This document shows positions 61,354-64,000 of a DNA stretch of 64,000 nt, in pieces. The translations under genes and the position numbers were made by a program. Within the stretch, counting starts at the first letter, position 1, and every line of letters begins with the position of its first letter. Source of the DNA: Tautonia plasticadhaerens (lineage in GTDB: Bacteria; Planctomycetota; Planctomycetia; Isosphaerales; Isosphaeraceae); the NCBI RefSeq assembly GCF_007752535.1, contig NZ_CP036426.1, positions 1,488,001-1,552,000 of the forward strand. The letters run 5' to 3'. The notes under the pieces are model-generated. The model was not told the origin of the DNA. It was given only the letters and a program-made list of their open reading frames with translations, and did no database searches.

Positions 61354-62373
61354 TCAGCGGGGATCGGGCGCGGGGGCGGCGGGCCCCGGGGCCGGCTCCC
61401 CCCCGGGCAACGCGGGATCTTCGGGATCGACGACGACCATCACCTTCGGCATGACGAACGGCATCGCCTCGGTGCGCCTCCCGCCTTCGAGCGTGACCGC
61501 GACCGGCTCGGGGGAGGCGGGGTCGATGGCGATCGTCCGGACCTGCTCCCGGTCGCCCCCCTCGTGGGTGATCACCTCCAGCGTGGCGGACGTGATCGGC
61601 CGCTCCGGGTCGCTGACGACCGGGAGGACCCGGAAGGTGTACTCCCCGTCGAACCCCCGGGGGCAGACGTAGATCTCCTCGGCCTCGGACCCTCGGCCGT
61701 TCTTGACGAGGGCCCCCCCGAAGACGGTGCGGGGGGTGCGGAACTCGGCGGTGGCCCCGAGCGGCTCGTCGACGGCGAGGTCGAGGTCGCCGTAGCCGTC
61801 CCAGGTGAGGCGGGCGTAGAGGTCCCGGGGCTCGGCGGCCTCGACGCGGTCGACCAGGGCCTCGGCCTCCGGGGCCCGGCCCGCCTCCCGGAGCCGGTCG
61901 GCCAGGGCCAGGGCCCGGAGCCGGGCCTCGGACCGCCAGGCCTCGTCGACCCCGGGCCATCCCAGCGAGAACAGGCCCTCGACGGCCCGGGCCATCCGCT
62001 CGGGATCCAGGGTCCGCTCGGCCAGGTCGAGGGACTTGACGTGCGGCTCGGGCCGGTGGGGGAGGCGTTCGGCGGCGAGGTCGAGCAGCTCGGCGACCCG
62101 GACGACCTGGGTCTTTCCGCCCCCGAGGTCCACCTCGATCACGAAGATGTCCCGGGCGGCCATCAGGTCGACCACGGTCAACAGGTTCTCGGGAAAGCCC
62201 TGGTCTCCCGGCCGGCTCGCCAGGATGGCGGAGACACCCAGCGCCTGGCGGACGAACTGCGGCTCGGCCAGGTTGTACTCGAACGCGACGGCGAGCAACT
62301 CGTACATCCAGGGCTCCTTGACGGAGCCTGGCGCCTGGAGGTAGCCGCGCAGGGCGGCCTCGACGTCGAACAT
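61354..62373 (-). CDS. hypothetical protein; frame open upstream to a slippery site
   Basis: 339 residues from the first ATG (62373), but the frame is open and protein-like for 109 more codons up to the A9 run at 62702-62710, with no ATG, GTG or TTG. The upstream part encodes a Pro/Gly-rich linker then TKEEESRWLAFFSGGGKTPRDLLTEV. The body holds helical, TPR-like segments and a beta-rich end resembling collagen-binding-type folds. The true start is uncertain: a -1 frameshift from the upstream gene, a non-standard start (CTG at 62448-62450 after AAGGAGGAGG), or ATG 62373. Confidence 0.65.
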   Translation of the reverse strand: MFDVEAALRGYLQAPGSVKEPWMYELLAVAFEYNLAEPQFVRQALGVSAILASRPGDQGFPENLLTVVDLMAARDIFVIEVDLGGGKTQVVRVAELLDLAAERLPHRPEPHVKSLDLAERTLDPERMARAVEGLFSLGWPGVDEAWRSEARLRALALADRLREAGRAPEAEALVDRVEAAEPRDLYARLTWDGYGDLDLAVDEPLGATAEFRTPRTVFGGALVKNGRGSEAEEIYVCPRGFDGEYTFRVLPVVSDPERPITSATLEVITHEGGDREQVRTIAIDPASPEPVAVTLEGGRRTEAMPFVMPKVMVVVDPEDPALPGGEPAPGPAAPAPDPR

Positions 62374-62654
62374 CAGGCCGTTCGCCTTCAGCTTGGCGAC
62401 CTCGGTGAGGAGGTCCCGGGGGGTCTTCCCGCCCCCGGAGAAGAAGGCCAGCCAGCGGGACTCCTCCTCCTTCGTCGGCCGCCTCCGAGTCGGCCCGTCC
62501 AGGCCCCCATCGGCGGGGGCGATCGTCGGCGCATCGGCCCTGGGACGGAGGCCGGGGGAGTCGGCCCCGGGACGGACGACGGGGCCAGGGCCGCCCGGGA
62601 CCTGTGGTCCCGATGCGGCCCGGCCCCGATCGGAGGGCAGAATCTGGGGGCCCT

Positions 62655-62684
62655 GGCTGGGATCAGGTCGACCCGATCCCAGCC
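62655..62684 (-). promoter_or_regulatory. hairpin downstream of the A9 run
   Basis: GGCTGGGATC and GATCCCAGCC form a perfect 10-bp stem; the 10-nt loop can pair further to leave a TCGA tip. Outer arms 62641-62646 and 62685-62690 add 6 bp. In transcript order it starts 12-18 nt after the slippery heptamer. Confidence 0.6.
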
Positions 62685-62693
62685 CAGATTGCC

Positions 62694-64000
62694 TCAGTTG
62701 CTTTTTTTTTCCTCGAAGCTGGAGGCAGGGTCGTCCTGAGCGGTTACCGGGATGGACATCATCCCGCCGCCGCCCATGCCGCCCATGCCGCCGCCCATGC
62801 CGCCGCCCATGCCGCCCATGCCGCCGCCCATGCCGCCGCCGCCCATGCCGCCCATGCCGCCGCCGCCCATGCCGCCGCCCATGCCGCCCATGCCGCCGCC
62901 ACCGCCGCCCGAGATGAGGGAGATGGGGATGATGGACAGGTCGGCGACGGGATAGACCCGGATCTCGGTGCCCCGGCGCTCGGAGCCCTTGGCGTTGATC
63001 TCCAGCAGGTCGTCATAGACGGTGTAGGTCAGGTCGAGCTGGTCGAGCATCAGCCGCAGGGTCGTCTTGAGCGGGATCCCTTCCAGGCTCATCTTGATGG
63101 GGGACTGGAGGCTCTGCTCGGCCTCCTGCAGGCCGATCTCGTCGACGTAGATGGGGATGCCATTGAGCAACTCCTCGTCGGCGGTGGCCTGGCGGATGTA
63201 CTCCAGGGCATCGCCGAGCGGGGTGTCGGTGTCGAACGGCATCGAGATCGGCTGCTGCAGCTTGTCCTGGATCCGGAGGGTCAACGGCGAGCGGTCGACC
63301 AGGTCGACTTGCTCATAGCGGGCCATCCGGCGCTCGGAGAGCTCCCGGAAGACGTCGGCCGGGGGGTACTCGATGGTGATCGTGTCGGGGAAGGGGACTG
63401 CGGCCCGGTCGACGTCGAGCATCGTCGCCATGTAGCGGAACTCCTTCAGCTCCTCGTACGACCGGGTCTGCGAGAGGAACCCGAGGGCCGTGGAGACGAT
63501 GAGGCCGGCCCGGGGGGCGGTCTCGTTCGGGAGCAGGGCGTTGGCCGACTGGGCCAGCAGCCGGGCGTCGAAGAACGGCTGGCTGTTCTCGACGATGTCG
63601 CCGGTGCCGCGCTTGTCGAGGAGGTTGAAGACGCCCTCGTTCATCAGGGTGTCGAACTGGGTCATCAGCTCCCGGACGTTCTGCTGGGTCCGGAGCAGGG
63701 CGCCGACGGCCGCCGTCTCGCGCTGGGCGGCCGTTTCGAGCCGGATCAGCTCGGCCTGGCGGTTGGCCAGCTCCTCCGCCCGTCGGATGGTCGAGAGCAG
63801 CTCGACCTGCAACTCGCGTCGGAGCTGCTCGACGGTGCCGGGTGTGACCTGGTCGGCCGAGTCGAGGGCGGTCAGGGCCAGGCGGAGGACCTGCTCGGCG
63901 GCCTCGGGCTGGTTCTGGCGGAGCAGGCCGCGGGCCTGGTCGATCCGGCCCCGGATGTCGGAGCTGAGCTGCTGCTGGAGGACCTGCTGGAGTTCTCGGG
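62694..64000 (-). CDS. partial exported-type protein with Gly/Met-rich tail (5' end outside window)
   Basis: At least 434 residues; the frame is open to the window edge, so the N-terminus is missing. The visible part has coiled-coil/TPR-like helices (QAEAAEQVLRLALTALDSA-like), then STN/secretin-like segments (PFDTDTPLGDALEYIRQATADEELLNGIPIYVDE, SLEGIPLKTTLRLMLDQLDLTYTVYDDLLEI). The end is a ~50-residue Gly/Met repeat tail and the terminus EEKKSN. Such tails are frequent in planctomycete proteins of this type. The gene stops just after a run of nine A residues. Confidence 0.8.
   Translation of the reverse strand, partial: RELQQVLQQQLSSDIRGRIDQARGLLRQNQPEAAEQVLRLALTALDSADQVTPGTVEQLRRELQVELLSTIRRAEELANRQAELIRLETAAQRETAAVGALLRTQQNVRELMTQFDTLMNEGVFNLLDKRGTGDIVENSQPFFDARLLAQSANALLPNETAPRAGLIVSTALGFLSQTRSYEELKEFRYMATMLDVDRAAVPFPDTITIEYPPADVFRELSERRMARYEQVDLVDRSPLTLRIQDKLQQPISMPFDTDTPLGDALEYIRQATADEELLNGIPIYVDEIGLQEAEQSLQSPIKMSLEGIPLKTTLRLMLDQLDLTYTVYDDLLEINAKGSERRGTEIRVYPVADLSIIPISLISGGGGGGMGGMGGGMGGGGMGGMGGGGMGGGMGGMGGGMGGGMGGMGGGGMMSIPVTAQDDPASSFEEKKSN
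62702..62710 (-). other. A9 run with A-AAA-AAA slippery heptamer
   Basis: In the zero frame the codons are GAA AAA AAA AGC AAC TGA. Slipping one base back on AAA AAA (heptamer 62703-62709) avoids the TGA and enters the open frame leading to 61354. It could also cause transcriptional slippage. Confidence 0.5.
62763..62912 (-). repeat. Gly/Met-coding low-complexity tract
   Basis: About 150 bp built from repeats of GGCATGGGCGGC-like triplets, encoding GGMGG units inside the preceding gene. It is a coding microsatellite, likely variable in length between strains. Confidence 0.85.

Noticed and set aside
62655-62710. Rho-independent terminator on the plus strand (hairpin then T9).
   Set aside because: The T run lies 17 nt beyond the stem and no plus-strand gene precedes it.
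62763-62912. Tandem repeat as a CRISPR or regulatory repeat.
   Set aside because: It is in frame within a coding sequence and encodes Gly/Met units.

Overview
The window reads as high-GC (about 70%) chromosomal DNA of a planctomycete, most plausibly an Isosphaeraceae-type genus (Tautonia/Isosphaera relatives). The main evidence is the DUF1549/DUF1553 'planctomycete cytochrome' protein followed by a DUF1501 protein, plus DUF1570, LigD_N stand-alone, ThuA-like, tandem S51 and Gly/Met-tailed exported proteins. Codon third positions are overwhelmingly G or C. Taxonomy is inferred from gene content only.

Layout. (1) 4-2663, minus strand: a dense array of 26 well-formed tRNA genes plus one degenerate Met-like tRNA. 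It has 27 different anticodons and reaches all 20 amino acids; 26 of 27 anticodons begin with G or C. Eight have C33 instead of the near-universal U33, about ten lack U8, two Leu-anticodon members have short variable loops, and none encodes CCA. The array probably continues past the left edge. This is the outstanding feature of the window. (2) 3.0-7.2 kb: a membrane-anchored HtrA protease, a Spinster-like MFS transporter and malate dehydrogenase. (3) 7.3-9.9 kb: a cobalt/nickel ECF importer operon, cbiM (with PDGLE domain)-cbiQ-cbiO, behind a dyad that looks like a metalloregulator site. (4) 10-24.3 kb: housekeeping and stress genes, including bacterioferritin, glutamine synthetase, lspA, a DksA/TraR-type protein, a BlaI/M56-peptidase pair, a uracil-DNA glycosylase, citramalate synthase and a Nudix hydrolase. 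(5) 24.3-30.2 kb: a looser, partly decayed stretch with a MarR regulator, four VOC/glyoxalase-fold proteins, an ECF41 sigma-factor remnant and a transposase remnant. (6) 30.2-36.6 kb: two Gfo/Idh/MocA oxidoreductases with a GT4 glycosyltransferase, and two exported proteins.

(7) 36.7-43.3 kb: a TPR protein carrying two RNA polymerase alpha C-terminal domains, then tgt-yajC-secDF (preprotein translocase accessory subunits). (8) 43.4-47.7 kb: pyruvate carboxylase with its biotin ligase, birA, directly downstream. (9) 47.86-48.36 kb: three ~96-bp intergenic repeats, each closed by the same 9-bp inverted ends and spaced about 200 bp apart. (10) 48.7-64 kb: an FkbM methyltransferase, the DUF1549/DUF1553-DUF1501 pair, a tandem cyanophycinase-like protein, ThuA-like and other exported proteins, an NtrC-type sigma-54 activator, an HtrA homologue that has lost its catalytic His, and two consecutive genes joined at an A9 slippery run followed by a strong hairpin (candidate -1 frameshift or slippage).

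How parts connect. Tgt modifies G34 of GUN-anticodon tRNAs, and three of the four such tRNAs in the array have lost the U33 that Tgt recognises. The pyc-birA pair supplies a biotinylated anaplerotic enzyme. YajC/SecDF supports the many exported proteins. All function statements rest on motif reading without database searches.
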